A model generated the notes under the pieces. The model did no database searches. It was not told the DNA's origin and saw only the letters and a program-made list of their open reading frames with translations. From Hypoxylon rubiginosum (lineage: Eukaryota > Ascomycota > Sordariomycetes > Xylariales > Hypoxylaceae), in the NCBI GenBank assembly GCA_902806565.1, contig CADCXA010000055.1, forward strand, positions 372,001 to 436,000: a stretch of DNA of 64,000 nt, written 5' to 3'. Positions within the stretch are counted from its first letter, which is position 1; each line of letters opens with the position of its first letter. Below are positions 11,887-24,516 of this stretch, in pieces. The position numbers and the translations under genes are program-made.

Positions 11887-13807
11887 TTACAACTCCTCCT
11901 TGACGTCGCCCGCCTTCTTCTTGGCGGCTTCCGACCCGGCGCCCAGCTGGCCGACGACCCATTGGTACGCGCCCTTGACGTTATCGCCGAGCTTCGCGAA
12001 GGCGGTCGAGGCCGGGTTCGTGGTGCCGTACTTGAAGTAGGTCGACTGCTTGCGCGCCTCGGCCTTGAGCTCGTTGATGGTGGAGCCCTGGTGGACGGGC
12101 TGGTTTTGCAAAGTTAATATGAAACGAATACAAGTTAAAAGTTTTGGATGCAAAAGGGGAGCTTACGATGCCGTAGCTGTCGAGATAGGCCTTTAGTTCG
12201 CTCTCGCTCCAGGTGTCAAAGGTGCTCTTCTTGGCGGACTCGGTGGCTTGGGCGAGGTAGCTCGTGGCAGAGGCGTACGAACCGCCACCGGCGCTAGACG
12301 CAGACGAGTAGGCAGATTGCGCGGCCTCCACGAGTTCATCGCGGGTGGCACTGCTGCTGTCGCCGACCTTCTTCGCGGCGGCGTTGCCACTGCTAGCAAG
12401 GTACTTCTTAAGGTTGTCGTAGGAGAGATCGTCCCAAGTCCAGGCACTGTAGGGGTGGGCAGCCTTGTGGGCGTTCCGTCGCACCAAAGCTTGAAGCTCG
12501 GCCGTCTTGGAGCCCTGAGGGACCGGAACTCCGCGGGCGTCCAGATAGGCCTTCAGGCGGGTTTCGGACCAGCTATTGACGACCTTGTCGAACGCATCCT
12601 GGGCGGCTAGGGTAGCATCGTCGGTAGCCTTGGCATACTGGTTGCCAGCTTTGCTGGTAGCAGCACCGAAAGCACTTGCGGCTGACGCGGATACGTTGTC
12701 GCCAAGGATCTGAGCGCGGTTCTTGCGGACAAGAGCACGGAGCTCGTTGACCTTGCTACCCTGGGGAACTGCCGATAGTGTTAGTCGGAAATAGCAGCAG
12801 CAGCAATCCATGACTACTTACCATTGATTCCATTCTTGTCACAGAACTCCTTCAGCTGAGACTCGCCCCAGGCATCAATGAGCTTGTCGGTGAGGGTGGC
12901 GTATGCGGCACTAGCGCTCGCGGAAGCAGTTGCCTTCTGGTCCTGCAGTCTGAGGTAGGCAGTGCGCGAGTTGCGACGAACCAAGGAAATCAGCTTGTTA
13001 CGCTATGAGTTTCTAAGTGTTAGTCAAGTGCATCTTAGCCAAGTTCTAAAGGCCTTGTTTACTTACGTCGGTGATTTGAGGGGCAGGGAAACCATGAGCA
13101 TCCAACCACTCCTTCAGGTCAGACTCAGACCAGGTATCGTAGAGCCAGTCCCCAGGATACGAAGCTGTCTCGCCGGCCTTCTTCGCTACTGTCTCGTAGT
13201 TGGAGCGGACCTTCTGGAGAATAGTGTCGCGAGTACGGGGTTGCGGTACTGTGTACTATGTTAGTAATGCATCAAGAGACATGTATGTGATCATCGTACC
13301 TGGGATGCCATGCTTGTCGGCAAAAGCCTTCAAGGAGCTCTCTGTCCAAGTGTCCAAGAACCAATCAGAAACGCTAGTCCAAGCCGTCTGAGCCTTGTCC
13401 TCCGTCTCGTACCAAGAGTTCTGTACTTGGGAGATGAGCGAGTCCTTGCCCGACTTGGCAGACTCCTTAGTCTCTATACCCTTGGTCTGCAAATATGCAG
13501 TGAGCTTGTCGGAATCCCAGTTCTTGTAGGGAGCCACGGCGTAAGAGTCCCAGTTCTTCTGGATTAGGTTCTCGAGATCTTTGCGGTCGGCAGGGGTAGG
13601 ATAGGGAATGTCGTTGTCGGAGAGCCATCGCTCCAATTCGGTCTCATGCCACTTGTTGTAGGCTATATATTTCGAAGGTCAGTAAGGAAATAGTCAAACT
13701 TCTGACGAGACGAATTAGGATAACTCACCTGCTTTGCTAAACCAGCTGCTACCCACGACGGCATCAGCCGCTAGGGCGAGGGAGAAGACGGTTGATAACA
13801 ACCTCAT
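11887..13807 (-). CDS. Ish1/Msc1-domain stress-responsive envelope protein, eight repeats
   Basis: Six exons, 13807-13729, 13662-13300, 13248-13067, 13002-12822, 12768-12167 and 12099-11887, join in frame into about 539 residues. A signal peptide (MRLLSTVFSLALAADAVV) is followed by eight Ish1-type repeats. Each has the pattern W-[SD]-x-[ST]-x-L-K-x-[YWF]-L-x-x-x-G-[IV]-P followed by a basic helix ending LVRRN or similar. Examples are WSETRLKAYLDARGVPVPQG and WSESELKAYLDSYGI. The family (S. pombe Ish1, budding yeast Msc1) comprises stress-induced proteins of the nuclear envelope and ER. Repeat 7 is divergent. Spacers between repeats are Ala/Ser-rich. Several introns fall inside the G-[IV]-P turn of a repeat, which suggests growth by exon duplication. 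The C-terminus KKKAGDVKEEL is charged but is not a clear retention signal. Confidence 0.92.
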
Positions 13808-15121
13808 GTTGAACTGCAGTTTCAGTGACAACTTGTATTTTCTTCCTCTGTTTTGACTGCGGAATTATTGGTTTGGTTGTGGGATGGGAGGTATACGTTG
13901 GTCAATGGGAAGGATGAAGGAAGAGTGATGAAGTTTAGCATAAAGTAGAAACAGTTCGTAGAGTTGAAGAAAAAAAAACCGATGATGATAGATGATGAGC
14001 ACACCTGCAGGAGACAGGGCAAAAAATGTATCACGTCACTTTTCTTTTGTTTACCGTCACAAGGTTTAACGTCCTTGGGTAAGGTCCACGGCCTTGTTGC
14101 CCCTAAGGCAGCTCTACTGTAGGGATCTCATGTACCTAAATACATCCAAGGAATGGGTCCAAAGCCGCACGGCAACGCGCATTCCTGCATATGTAGGTAC
14201 CTTGAGGAGTAGATTCAGGTAGATGATACATGGAATTCTCATGACCACAGCGAGGCAAAAGGGGCTCCACGACTGGACGAAGGCTTGGAAGGTTATCCAG
14301 GTATCCTCCTCAACCTAGTGGCAGAGTGGCTCATTCAACGGTTTCTATGTGGTCATTGCGTTAGACAAATATGACGTACGTAGCTACGGTAACCTGTGGC
14401 ACGGGAAAATCTCATCCATACACCTATCAAACAGTCAGACAGTTCATGTGGTTGAGACCTACTAGTTTCAAAGGAGAAAAAGCATGTGGGCTCTCCTCGA
14501 CACCTTTATCGAATAGAAATCACCAATATCTTTTGCATGCGGCTGGAATCTCGATCGTGGGCGGCAAGGCTGGGTCTAGGCAATGATTTTTTTTTTTACA
14601 AGTCTAGGTTCTAAGCAGCTCTAGGAGCTGAAGAGATTGAGAGCAGGGAACAAAAGCTCCGGTGATGTCATGATATTGGAATCCTTGCTCAAGCGGGTTA
14701 CGTACCGACAGGCGGACAAGTCAAGCCACATCTTTGACAGGTGGGGGAATGAGATGGCAGATGGCTAGTGAACTGTGGAGGTGCGGGGGACTAGCCCATC
14801 AAATGTAGCCCCCAACTGCCCCCATCACCCTCTAAGCACTGTGCAAAGAAATCTGCAGCTTCCCGCCTCTCACATTGTCCCTGTTTCTTATCTCATACGT
14901 ACCTAGGTACCTGGCAGCCAAGCAGTCAAGACATACACTTGACTTGGCAGATATGACTTATAATAATTGAGGCTCGTCTCCATTTGAGTGTATCACTCTA
15001 ATAATTTCTTTACTTTAGTATTCTACGCTTCTCTGGATATATATCTCAATATAGACTGACGGATACCTTTTCCCTCTGAGTTACCCCTGACAGTGCCCAC
15101 CAGTGACTATTATCATCGGTG
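13808..15121. other. Intergenic stretch
   Basis: This contains the promoter of the Ish1-protein gene (transcribed leftward) and the 3' region of the SH3 gene. A TACCTAGGTA-type palindrome lies at about 14899-14911. No gene was recognised; the frame at 14371-14586 has no family features. Confidence 0.5.
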
Positions 15122-17634
15122 TCAAGACGCAGAGCTGCCCATAGTCGTCCTCCGCATCTTTATCGTAGGCAGACTGAAGCTCCCTCCCTTCTTAGTCTTG
15201 GACGAAGAGTTATCGTCTTCTCCCTCCTCATGCCAGACCGCATTCTCCCGCAGTGATTCTATCTTGATATGGGATCGTGGGAATAGCCCTGCTTTACCGT
15301 TCTTTTTCGTGCCAGACCAGCACCAGTCATCCTGATTAAGCCCTGTGGATGTAAGGAACTGGTTAGCAACCAGCATCGTCACGGGGCACGACAAGAGGCA
15401 GATCGTCGTAGGGAAAACGTACAGTTAACATTAGACAAGGTTTCGTCTTTGTCTAGCGACAGCCACCCAGCCGCCGTATCTTTCACGTCCCACTTCCAGC
15501 GCGTCGTGACGAACATGCCATCGGTATTTGAGCTGCCCCCGGGGGAATGCGCCGGTGCTTCCAAAATGACGAGCTTCGCTGGGAAACTTCCCCATAGGCC
15601 GTCGTGCCAACCGGTACACCACTTTCCCTTCCACTTCTCCGGAAACTCGATGCCCACGATACGGGCACCTTCCAGAAACTTCAAAACTTGCTCTGTACTA
15701 CCGTCAGGGTTCACCACGTCGCGTCCATATCGTTTTACATGGCTCTTAACAGCTACAGCGGATGGTAGCTTGCTTAAAGACGCCGCGTCCGGAAGGATAC
15801 TGGCCACCGGAGGATTTTGGAAGAGAAGGTCATAGTCTTCCACATTGGGATCGTCCATGAGCACTTGACCATATAAGACCACGACACCGGGTATCTCTGG
15901 TAAGGGCTGAGGGTGGCGTGACAAATGTTTGAATAGCTGATCCTGGGTCTCGAAAACGGTTGCGTCGTCTGCGTAGACGGTTTGTCCCTTCTGCGCGCAG
16001 AACAGGCAACCAAAATGCATTGTAAATGCCGAGCTTGAAATCAGGTGCGACTTATACAGGAATCGGAGACGATATGAGACGCCTGCTTTGGAGAAATTTC
16101 CACTAGCTGAGTGTTTTTTTAGCAAGTCAAATCGGGTATGGTTGGGTGATATTCTTACAGTCTTGCGCATCATCTAGTTCTACCTCAAATAGGTTTTGCG
16201 CAAACTCGCACTCAGTGCATCGACAAAGATTCCGCCTCGTTCCCTATTCAGCATGAGTACAGGTCTAAAGTGTTTCGCTCAGCGCATCCTCTCGAAAATA
16301 TTGATTGCGCAGTAAAGGGGAGGATATTCCACTTACATATTCCATAACAGATCTAGTGGCGCTCCTACGCCCCTTCACACGATGCGTTAAAGCACCCGGG
16401 CATAACCCCTTTTGCAGATAAAGGCTACTGTCTAACCCAATCTGGTAGCCAGAAGTCTTGTTTGCATCTCCCGCAAAGAGTTCGTCAGCTAGGATTAGAC
16501 CGTCCTCGTAGATGGGAGGGTTTGGTAAGGGGGGCGGTTCTGCGTGGGGCGATTTCAACCCGGCCGTCTTTGCAAGCGACGTCGTTCTTTGGTCACTCGT
16601 GGGGACATGAACGGACGACCTAGGACCCGAGGCATAGCTCCCGGTACTAGTGTACCAAGAAATTCTGCTATATGAGGTTTCTGGGCTGTAAGGTGCGTTA
16701 GGTAGCTTTAGGGCCTCCTGGCCGTGCAGAGTAAGAGTGTCGAGATTGTTAGATATGACAGACTGCCCCACGAAGTAGTCGTCCTCGGGGATCGAGTTAT
16801 TTCGAGGCCACGATTTCGCGGCCGACGTCTGCTCACTAACCCAAGCCGACGTGCGTGAAGTCGGGGGTGGGGTACTAGAAGGTCCAGATACGAGGCTGAT
16901 ACAATCGCGCTCCGCGCCTAGAATGTCGGGACTAGATGGTCGTCTAGCAGGGGTGCTGGAACCACTGATTCCGGGGATCTCGTTTATCCCTGTAGGGGTG
17001 ATAGCGCCGGTATCTCTACGGCCATTGCTGCTTAGAGCTGGAGGCGATAACGGCTGGATCCAGGACGGGACTGAAGATACCGATGGCGTATTTCCCTCGA
17101 TATGCAGCCTCCTGATTGTCTCCATGAGAGTCAGAGCAAAGGCCTTGGACGCGGATTGAACCTCGGCGAATCTCCTGGCATCAAACGAGTCGACTTCGAC
17201 AAAGTCGTCCAAATCGTATAGTAGATCTTCCAGTCGCCTCTGACTATCGAGGATGCGGTCTACGAGTTAGTGTCAGTTAGCTCTAAACTCACGATCTCAA
17301 CTTAGTCGGTAGTCAACTCGTCTACGAGATCGCACGGTCGTGGTAAGTATTCACCGTTCTGTCGCATAGTTTCCGTGAAGGCCTCGCCATACTTGTCGAC
17401 GCGTTCCTTCCATAGCGGAACCAGTCTCTGCAGAGCCCGCTCGCCCTCCCTGACGAGTGACTTGGCTGTTCGTAGCATACCCGTCACATTTTGTCCTGTG
17501 GATGCGTTGACGCCGTTCTCGTCCACACCGCTGCTGCGCGCCGCGGCTTCGGCATTCGAGACAGCATCCTTGCCCCGTTCGACCACCTCCCGAAAGGGCT
17601 GGATAACTAGCTCCTCGACGTCGATGGCCATCAC
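15122..17634 (-). CDS. SH3-domain protein with N-terminal helical module
   Basis: Five exons, 17634-17355, 17259-16337, 16243-16159, 16106-15423 and 15342-15122, join in frame into about 730 residues, or 729 if the second ATG is used. The N-terminal 120 residues form a helical module (IDVEELVIQPFREVVERGK...LYDLDDFVEVDSFDA) found in fungal SH3 proteins. A long Ser/Pro-rich linker follows, then a Cys-containing segment (LCRCTECEFAQNLFEVEL). Next is a globular region (YRLRFLYKSHL...HFGCLFCAQKG...). A C-terminal SH3 domain spans about 640-685, with the core GWLSLDKDETLSNVNWLNQDDWCW and GLFPRSHI. The domain suggests an adaptor that binds proline-rich partners, possibly at the cortex. The partner is unknown. 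The exon 2/3 junction, around MEY then GTRRN, is the least certain. Confidence 0.85.
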
Positions 17635-20279
17635 CGACTGTCGAGACGCGCGTAGGTGCGTTTCGACATGGACGGGGTGACTGTGGTGAGGTCGTTAGAA
17701 ACGGAATCGCGTTGCAATTGTCGTCCGCGACCGCGAAGAAGGTGAGCATAGAATGCGCACGCAGCCTGGACTAAACTGAAACCAGCAGGGCGGCCATAGA
17801 CACACACAAACAAACGTCTCTCCTACTAGAATACCGCTCAACGAAGAGATGGAAAAATAGCTACAATGGTAAGCCTCTTTTCTTTTTTCTTTTTTGCGGT
17901 CTTAGGGTCGTCTTAGGGTCTTGGGTCTTGGGTCTCAGGGTCTTGGATCTGGTGTAGACAGTGCAGAGTAGTAGGGATTTTGATTGATCTAGGTGTCGGT
18001 TCCAACAGGTCGGCACCGGCATGTGCACACCTTCCCTTTTCTCATTTGCCTCAATCCCACGAAATTGGGGCGTAGTCTTGTGATTTATGACCGTTTAGGC
18101 AATCATCAGCCAGGTCTACCTGGGTACTGTAGGCTAGACGGGGGTTCCTGAATCCGACACCCTGGTTCGTCGTTCGCCCAACTCTATATGTTTGTATATA
18201 TCAGAAAAAAGCGATATAGTAAGAGCTCTCTCCATATCCCGTACATACAACATACATCCTGAGAGGTAGGTAAGATTTTGCCGCGCCCATTTACCGCTGT
18301 AACGATCGCCGCTACATGCATATCACATATCATCCGCTTGGTTAAGCTTTGCCAACCAGCCAAACGGGCAGCCTACCCACACAATCTCCGGCTGACCGCT
18401 CGATATGGTGTAACCTGGGGGCCGTTTGATAAGCAGATAAATGAATGATTTTTGCCAGATAAATGTTTTGGGGGGGCTGAAAATACTTTATCCCTCATCC
18501 CTCAAACAATTTCAATCTTCGCAGCTGAAGAAGGAAAGCGTACAAGATAAGGGATTAAGGTGAAAATACTAATAAATATGACGTGGGACCTTTATTAATC
18601 TAGCCAGGAGTACCTACATGTAGGTATACAGATCTGTATTCCGTATTAGTAATCCTACATGTATACCCCCACGTACAAGTACCAACGATCTTTAATCCAT
18701 CTCAAGTTCAAGTTCCCAAGTCTCTCTCCCCCTTGCCCGTCGCTAACATTTAAAGTTAGACCACATAATACGTATTCGAATCTTGATGTAAATTTAGCAA
18801 CACAGCCGCAATCAGGGTTGTCATGATGGTAATAACGTCCAGGGTCGACCATTAAGCATTAGTATTCGGGAGATAAACATGACCCGGTTGCATTGATAAT
18901 ATTAGGTACCTGTTTATATAGCCGGTTTATTTATAGACACATCTCTCACAACGCGTAGCAGTATAGACACTACAAGTGATTAGGATAGCTGAGATGCATG
19001 CATATGCCATCACGGGCTTATGGCGGGGAGTATTTGAACTCTTAGAGTTGGAGCCCAGGATATCAGTTACCTAACCTAGCTTTTCAATGCCACTTATATC
19101 TACCTAGGTATACATATGGTCCTATGATCTCTCCTCTTAGTCTATTAATTATATGAAGCAGTGGAAGTCCAAGAATATCCAAATAAGGAGATTGAATAGC
19201 GTGCTACTAGGAACGTCCAGAATTTGATATAGTCAACTGAAAGAATGAAGGGACACATGCCTTCTAAGTATCTTCGGCGGAGACGAATACTCGAGACTTG
19301 ATTTTTTTTTGTCAAGTAGCTTGTTTATATCCATGTAATTCGCTACTTGATCCCCAAACTATATTCTTTATTGGCGTAAGTACGATGCTGTTCTCTTGTT
19401 CCAATGTCAAGTGCCATCGTATACCTAAGAGGCTGTTTTTCTTTTTCCCACGGGTCTAACCTATCGTAAGTACTTCATAGAGACGAGACCGGGCTATGTA
19501 GTGTCTAAGATATGTGAAGTTAGACAAGCGAGACTGGACTTCACCTTACCAGGCTCATAGAGACAGTATAGGCTAGCCAACACTATATTCATAACAATTT
19601 TAATACCTAGCGTGTGTTGAGTTACCTCAGCGGAATACGGAATTGCGAGATGTGATGAGAATATACCCTAGATCACTTTAGCATCCATCCAAAACACATC
19701 AAGTACCTACGTACTAGATGTCATATATTCTCTTGTCACGGCCATAGGTATTACTTGGTAGCTTGTTCTCCCCTCCAGCTTTCTCGGTCTCGCGAAACGC
19801 ACCATCCTCACACTGCATCAAGGTCATTCATTTACCATGGCAATCACCTGAGGCACTCACTAGTAGTATTATGCAACGTAGTATCCCGATTGCTCTTTCC
19901 AGGTCGTACGGAAGAGGCTAAGGGGAGCGAGTGTGTGTATGCCGTTTTCCTATTGAACCTCCTTTCCGCGATTCGACGTCTCCTTCCGGAAGAAGAGCCG
20001 GAAAGGGGGCAAATCATCGATTCGCATTACGAATTCACGCCATCCTAGTGGCAGTGTAACGCAAGTCCAAGTAAAAATGCATTTCATAGATGACCCCACC
20101 CTCGTCACTCGCCGGATGAAATATCAGATAGACGGGCTGATCCGTCTTACCTGCTGCTCTACAAGTCATCACGGATTCTACACGAGGACGGCAACGAAAC
20201 CATATGCACAGACTCGCTTTCCTTTTTCCTCCTCCCCTTTGCTTCCCCTGCTCTCTACCATCAAGCAGCTACGGGGTAG
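17635..20279. other. Long gene-free, partly AT-rich stretch
   Basis: No gene was recognised. The part from about 18500 to 19700 is AT-rich, with several TACCTAGGTA-like palindromes (18609, 19101) and many stop codons in all frames, consistent with old non-coding or mutated repeat sequence. The frame at 19755-20048 has no family features, though it may belong to the upstream part of the orphan exon downstream. Confidence 0.45.
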
Positions 20280-20619
20280 ACAATAAGATACAAGGCCCTC
20301 TACCATAGCTTCGATCAAGACCACACTCTGAAAAAGCAACGGGTCGTATGAGCAGCAGACCTGCCTTAACCGACTCTAGCCGAGCTTATCATACCTGTGT
20401 ACGAAGCACCTCGAAAGCACCAATGAACTGAAGCGCCTCCTGGTAGCCGATATGCCCAAGGACGCCAAGGCGAAAGAAGAAGGCAAACGCCGAGAGGAGG
20501 AGCGGAAGCGCGAGCAGGAGCCCCGCAGCTATGGATATAATGCGGGCGGTGGCGGCACTACGCCTGCCCCTTGGAAGGATACCACCGGCGGCGGCTCCAA
20601 AGTCTCGTGGGGTCGTTGA
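20280..20619 (+). CDS. Orphan 3' exon(s) of an unrecognised small charged protein
   Basis: Two coding-looking pieces share the strand. 20280-20345 reads TIRYKALYHSFDQDHTLKKQR and follows an AG. 20380-20619 follows CTCTAG and reads about 79 residues to a TGA: SYLCTKHLESTNELKRLLVA..., then a Lys/Glu/Arg helix, then a Gly-rich tail ending SKVSWGR. The codon bias and charged helix look like true coding sequence. The gap between the pieces would be a 34-base intron, too short to be normal, so the join is unsure. No start codon could be placed. The family was not recognised. It may be the 3' end of a short gene whose 5' exons lie between 19750 and 20280, or a gene relic. Confidence 0.45.
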
Positions 20620-21232
20620 ACATGCCTACCTACCCAGGCACGGAAATGAGATGATTGAATGAACGATGTTTCAAGGCGTTAGGGTTAGGAGGCTCGAAGC
20701 GTGGCGGCGTTATATTTTGATAGGATTACTGTTGGGGGGCTTACCTCAGACTGACAGGGCGGCAGACGGACATTCGTTTTCTACCTGACGGTAGGATGAC
20801 CGAGGCTTCGGCATACCTACCATAGAACCATCATGGTCTCAGCGCGGCCTTCAAACTAATATCTTTATGGGCTCGCTGGGAAGTACATACCAATATGCTC
20901 AAGTAGCTCTGCGGTGGTCGTGGTTTGAATTCGAGTGACCCCATTCATCATTTTCTAGTAGCCCCTGAATTACAGTTGGACGAGACGACCCATCAGGCTG
21001 ACAAATGACTCCTACTAGCACGCTGCTAGCTTCACAAAGTTGAAGTAGGTATGATAAACGAAGATTTAAAAGGCAAAATGTTTTCGCCGCGTATTAACAT
21101 TCTCAAAGGGAGAAGCAAAGACGCCTACAGAGCGCTGCTGGTATCTATAATATATCGTGCCACGTAAAGTACAGTCCAATGGTTCCTTTTTGTTCCTTAT
21201 CAAAACACAGAAGTCAAGCACAGTTGACTTAT
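20620..21232. other. Intergenic stretch
   Basis: This is the convergent 3' region between the orphan exon and the glycosyltransferase gene. No gene or repeat was seen. Confidence 0.5.
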
Positions 21233-22553
21233 TTACCGTCTCCCCTTCTTCTTGGGGCCGCAAACATCCTATGCTGGTGGTTAGAGTCTTAAGGTCTAGG
21301 CTGGAGTACAAGCACTTACCGAACGCCGCTGCACAAAATCATTATAAAACCCATTCCATAATTCCCTGGACGAGCAATCCTCTTGGTTGTCCTTCGTCAC
21401 ACACTTTGGTTGGTTGGCTTTCCGAATCGCGTCGGACATGGGAATCCACGGCTTCGGCACGGGCCAATCAGAGAAGTGTAGGAACTTGGCTTCGTTAAAG
21501 ATAGCGACAGGATCCCACTCTTCGCGATCGGTGCCGAGATAGTTCTGGTGGTTATCGCCACGGAACTCGCCTGTCAACAGATCGTACGGACGATGGGGAA
21601 GAATCATAGCGCTATCGGCGTATAGTTGGTTTACGATCTCCATATCGTAGTCGTTGCGAGCGGCAGATTCCACCTTCTGCATGATCCTGTCAAACTCTAC
21701 CGCACTTGGTTGGACCAACATCAACTGAGACGACAATATTTTGTTGTCGGGAAATAGCCAGTAGGCGCGTGGCATAGCCACTGGGCATGGTGGCATGAGG
21801 AATAGCTCGTCCATGGTTTGAAGAATAGTACCGTCCGAATCAACATTTATAACGCGTTCATATTGTGTTTGGTTGAAAGCGAGAAGCTTAGTGAAGGATT
21901 CGGCCCAAGTAGCTTGAGTGTGAATTAGAGAATGGACGATGAATAATACTGGTATGGTCGAGCAAAAACTTACAGTCACCACCGGCCCGTCGCTGGACAG
22001 ACACGGGCACCAGCTTGACGTTGTACTGGTCCCGGGCCTTGGCGAGCAGCTTGGCCTCTTCCGAAGCCGGGTTCGTCTCGGCAGGGTCCATCATCTTCTC
22101 GGGATACATCATGACGCGGTCGGCCTTGCTACCAAGACGGAACAAGGTCTCGAAAATCATGACCGAGTTGCATAGGTATGCAGGCGTGGTGACATACTGC
22201 GTATAGGCGAATCGAGACCAGTCCACCTGTGATCCCTCGAAAGGCGGCACGACCGCAGGAGGGCAATCTGAATTGGAACCGGCAGCAGCAGCAGCACTTC
22301 CTCCACGCAAGCTCTCGATAGACGGTAGGCGATCATAGTTTCGGAAGGCGAGGAAGAATAGGCCGAGGGTGGCGATGGAAATAGCACTGTAGCGCACTCT
22401 TTTCGACATTAGAATCTGGCCGATGCTCGGTTTGAGGTGGGATGAATCGGTGGTAGCAGTAGTCGTCGCGCCCTGCTCGCCATTTTGAACAGGACTATAT
22501 CCGGACAGGGAGCCCCAAGTAGAGGACCAAGACGACCCCCAGAGCGGAGCCAT
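21233..22553 (-). CDS. GNT1-like N-acetylglucosaminyltransferase (GT8-like, Golgi type II membrane protein)
   Basis: Three exons, 22553-21974, 21912-21320 and a tiny 21268-21233, give about 402 residues. A short cytoplasmic N-terminus precedes a single membrane anchor (YSAISIATLGLFFLAF, about 58-73), the layout of a Golgi type II transferase. A stem with poly-Ala and then the catalytic domain follow. VINVDSDGT carries the metal-binding DXD at about 218-220. Other conserved-looking stretches are FAYTQYVTTPAYLCNSVMIFE, YWLFPDN, QLMLVQPS and EFRGDNHQNYLG. The pattern fits fungal alpha-1,2-GlcNAc transferases of the Gnt1 type, which cap mannan or glycan chains. The last exon adds only DVCGPKKKGRR, and its basic end is unusual. 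The GT8-like fold assignment is confident; the exact donor and acceptor are inferred. Confidence 0.88.
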
Positions 22554-23010
22554 ATTGACTTATTGTTGGGTGGTAGAATTCGAGGTTTTGCGGATGGACG
22601 AAGAGGGAAGTTGGGTCGGTAAGGATTCGCCGGCAAAGGAATCAATACCAGCCTGGAGATGACACGGCACACATCGGAGGGTTATCAAGGAAAGAATGTG
22701 TTGGTAAGTAAGTGGATATCTTGACTGACGCCAGACGTTAAAACAGCATGGCTTTGCCTACGTATGGGAACGTGGCGCAGATGGTAGATAAACTGACAGA
22801 TTGGGAGAAAGGTGGTGGTGCATTGGTGTTCTGTTCTGAACAGCGCTATCAGCGCTATATCACTTGGTACCGTGTGCTATTATTATCGTACTGTACAGTG
22901 CCTTATGTACGCGGTATATCTCCCTCTGCACATGGTTCGCTAACTGTGTTCGCTGTACCCACCCAACTAAAATGGGTAATACGGGGTACAGTTGCTTGTT
23001 AAGTGGAACC

Positions 23011-23040
23011 TATTCGTATGCACAGTATTCGTATGCACAG
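23011..23040. repeat. Perfect 15-bp tandem duplication
   Basis: The unit TATTCGTATGCACAG occurs twice head to tail with no mismatch. It is a simple duplication in intergenic DNA. Confidence 0.85.
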
Positions 23041-23945
23041 TGAACAATACTGTATGTGGGATTAATATCAGTAATACTGACGACAGCGCGGACTAGGACT
23101 ATTTCTCTCTCTTTCAAAGAACAATCGCCTATTCGCCTCAAATATTTCCGAGTGTCCTAGCCCTATTCTAAGGCCGGCAGGTACCACAAACAATATGCAT
23201 GAAGTTTCACCTATCACCTGCAGAAAGGATTCGCCTGAGAGGGCAATAGGTCAGCCACTTACATAGTAGGAGGTAGCAACGAATGCGAGATCGCCAAACA
23301 CAGTCCGTAGCATTTTCGGCGACAGCGAAGTTCTACTCGATACTCAATCTTTGAAACCTCAAAGTGTTACATCAGAGTTTGCTTGTTAAGCTTCTGACTA
23401 CATCTACATAGGCAAAAGGTCTGGCGTCAGTTTCCATTTTGAACAAACTTGCTGATCCACGATTACGCGAGCCGATCCCCAGTCCGAGTCCCTGATAGAC
23501 TATCTCGATGCTGGCGGCTCACGCCCTTAACAACTTGGGTTGAGAATTTACCTCCTACATGTTCCTACATGTAGAGTAGGCAGCTCTCATATGTCCTTGG
23601 GTCCTAAGCTACTATATACAGTGTGCAGTGCATTGTTCAGCCGTAAGATGTCCATAACGGATGCTATCCTAGCTAAGCCCTATCTGGCTTAACATAATAG
23701 TGACTGCCGGATACAGTGTTTTGCTGCGAGCCGGCAGGTTACCTAACTTTCAGCCCCCAAAGATTGGGGCCGAGTCCTGGCGAGCCCAAGCTATCGTCAG
23801 TCCCTTCGACTAGGAGCATCAACCCCAATTTCCCTATTAACCTACTCTGCTCCTTGCGCGATTTGTGCAAGGCTATAGAGGGTGTCTATACATAAAGCTC
23901 AAGAGCCATGACGCGAACAACATAATGGTTGTATTGGCCATATGA

Positions 23946-24131
23946 TGCGGCCTTGTCTCTCCGATCTCAAGCTCAGAAGATGAAGGAACTCAAGAAGCAA
24001 GCCCTGTGGATGCTGTCTCGCGTCAGATAGATTTCTTCAGCGAGAATCTGATGAAGGTCTTAACTCAATCCAGTCTGTGCTCTTCCGTCAAGACCAGCAT
24101 TGAGATCCTTCAAAGACCAAAGACCATGTAA
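23946..24131 (+). pseudogene. Possible exon relic, unrecognised
   Basis: A stop-free frame of 61 codons without ATG ends in TAA. Its protein is acidic and Ser-rich, then helical: ISSSEDEGTQEASPVDAV, SRQIDFFSENLMKVL, then SIEILQRPKTM. Composition looks coding rather than random. A usable AG acceptor lies at its start, but no partner exon was found upstream. It could be a relic or the last exon of an unidentified gene. Low confidence. Confidence 0.25.
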
Positions 24132-24516
24132 CGGTAAAGGGACCGGGTCATGGGCCCTGACAGGTCCCTAGGTCCCACGATCCACAGCCTCATCTCCTAA
24201 CCTAGGGCTCGACTTGGCCCAGGTACCTTGGCAATGGTTCTCCATAAGCGCTCAACGACCCTCCACTACCGAGTACAGCTGCGAGATATCGTATGTACTG
24301 TACTTTGTACTAGGCAGATTTTGTCTCTGATCGGTGTCCTTCCGTCGGCCGGTATGGCGGTGGTCCTATCTCTTCTGCTGCTCGCATCCTTTCCCGATGT
24401 CTACCTAGGTAGTCTTTCCTTCTTCCTCTCTTGACCGCGACGGTCGAGTGTTATCGTCTAGTACCGAGCCGCAAATTTGTGCGTCACTCGTACCGCACCT
24501 TCGTGTGCCTGCAACC

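Larger units (their letters stand above)
22554..24516. other. Intergenic stretch with possible gene relic
   Basis: This contains the promoters of two divergently transcribed genes (the glycosyltransferase and the pepsin-like protein). It also has a perfect 15-base tandem duplication at 23011-23040 and a short coding-looking stretch at 23946-24131 (listed separately). A TACCTAGGTA palindrome lies at 24401-24412. The frame at 22748-23002 has no family features. Confidence 0.5.

Noticed and set aside
24448..24516. Upstream ATG extension of the pepsin-fold gene
   Set aside because: The extension lacks a signal sequence at its start, whereas the ATG at 24517 begins one directly.
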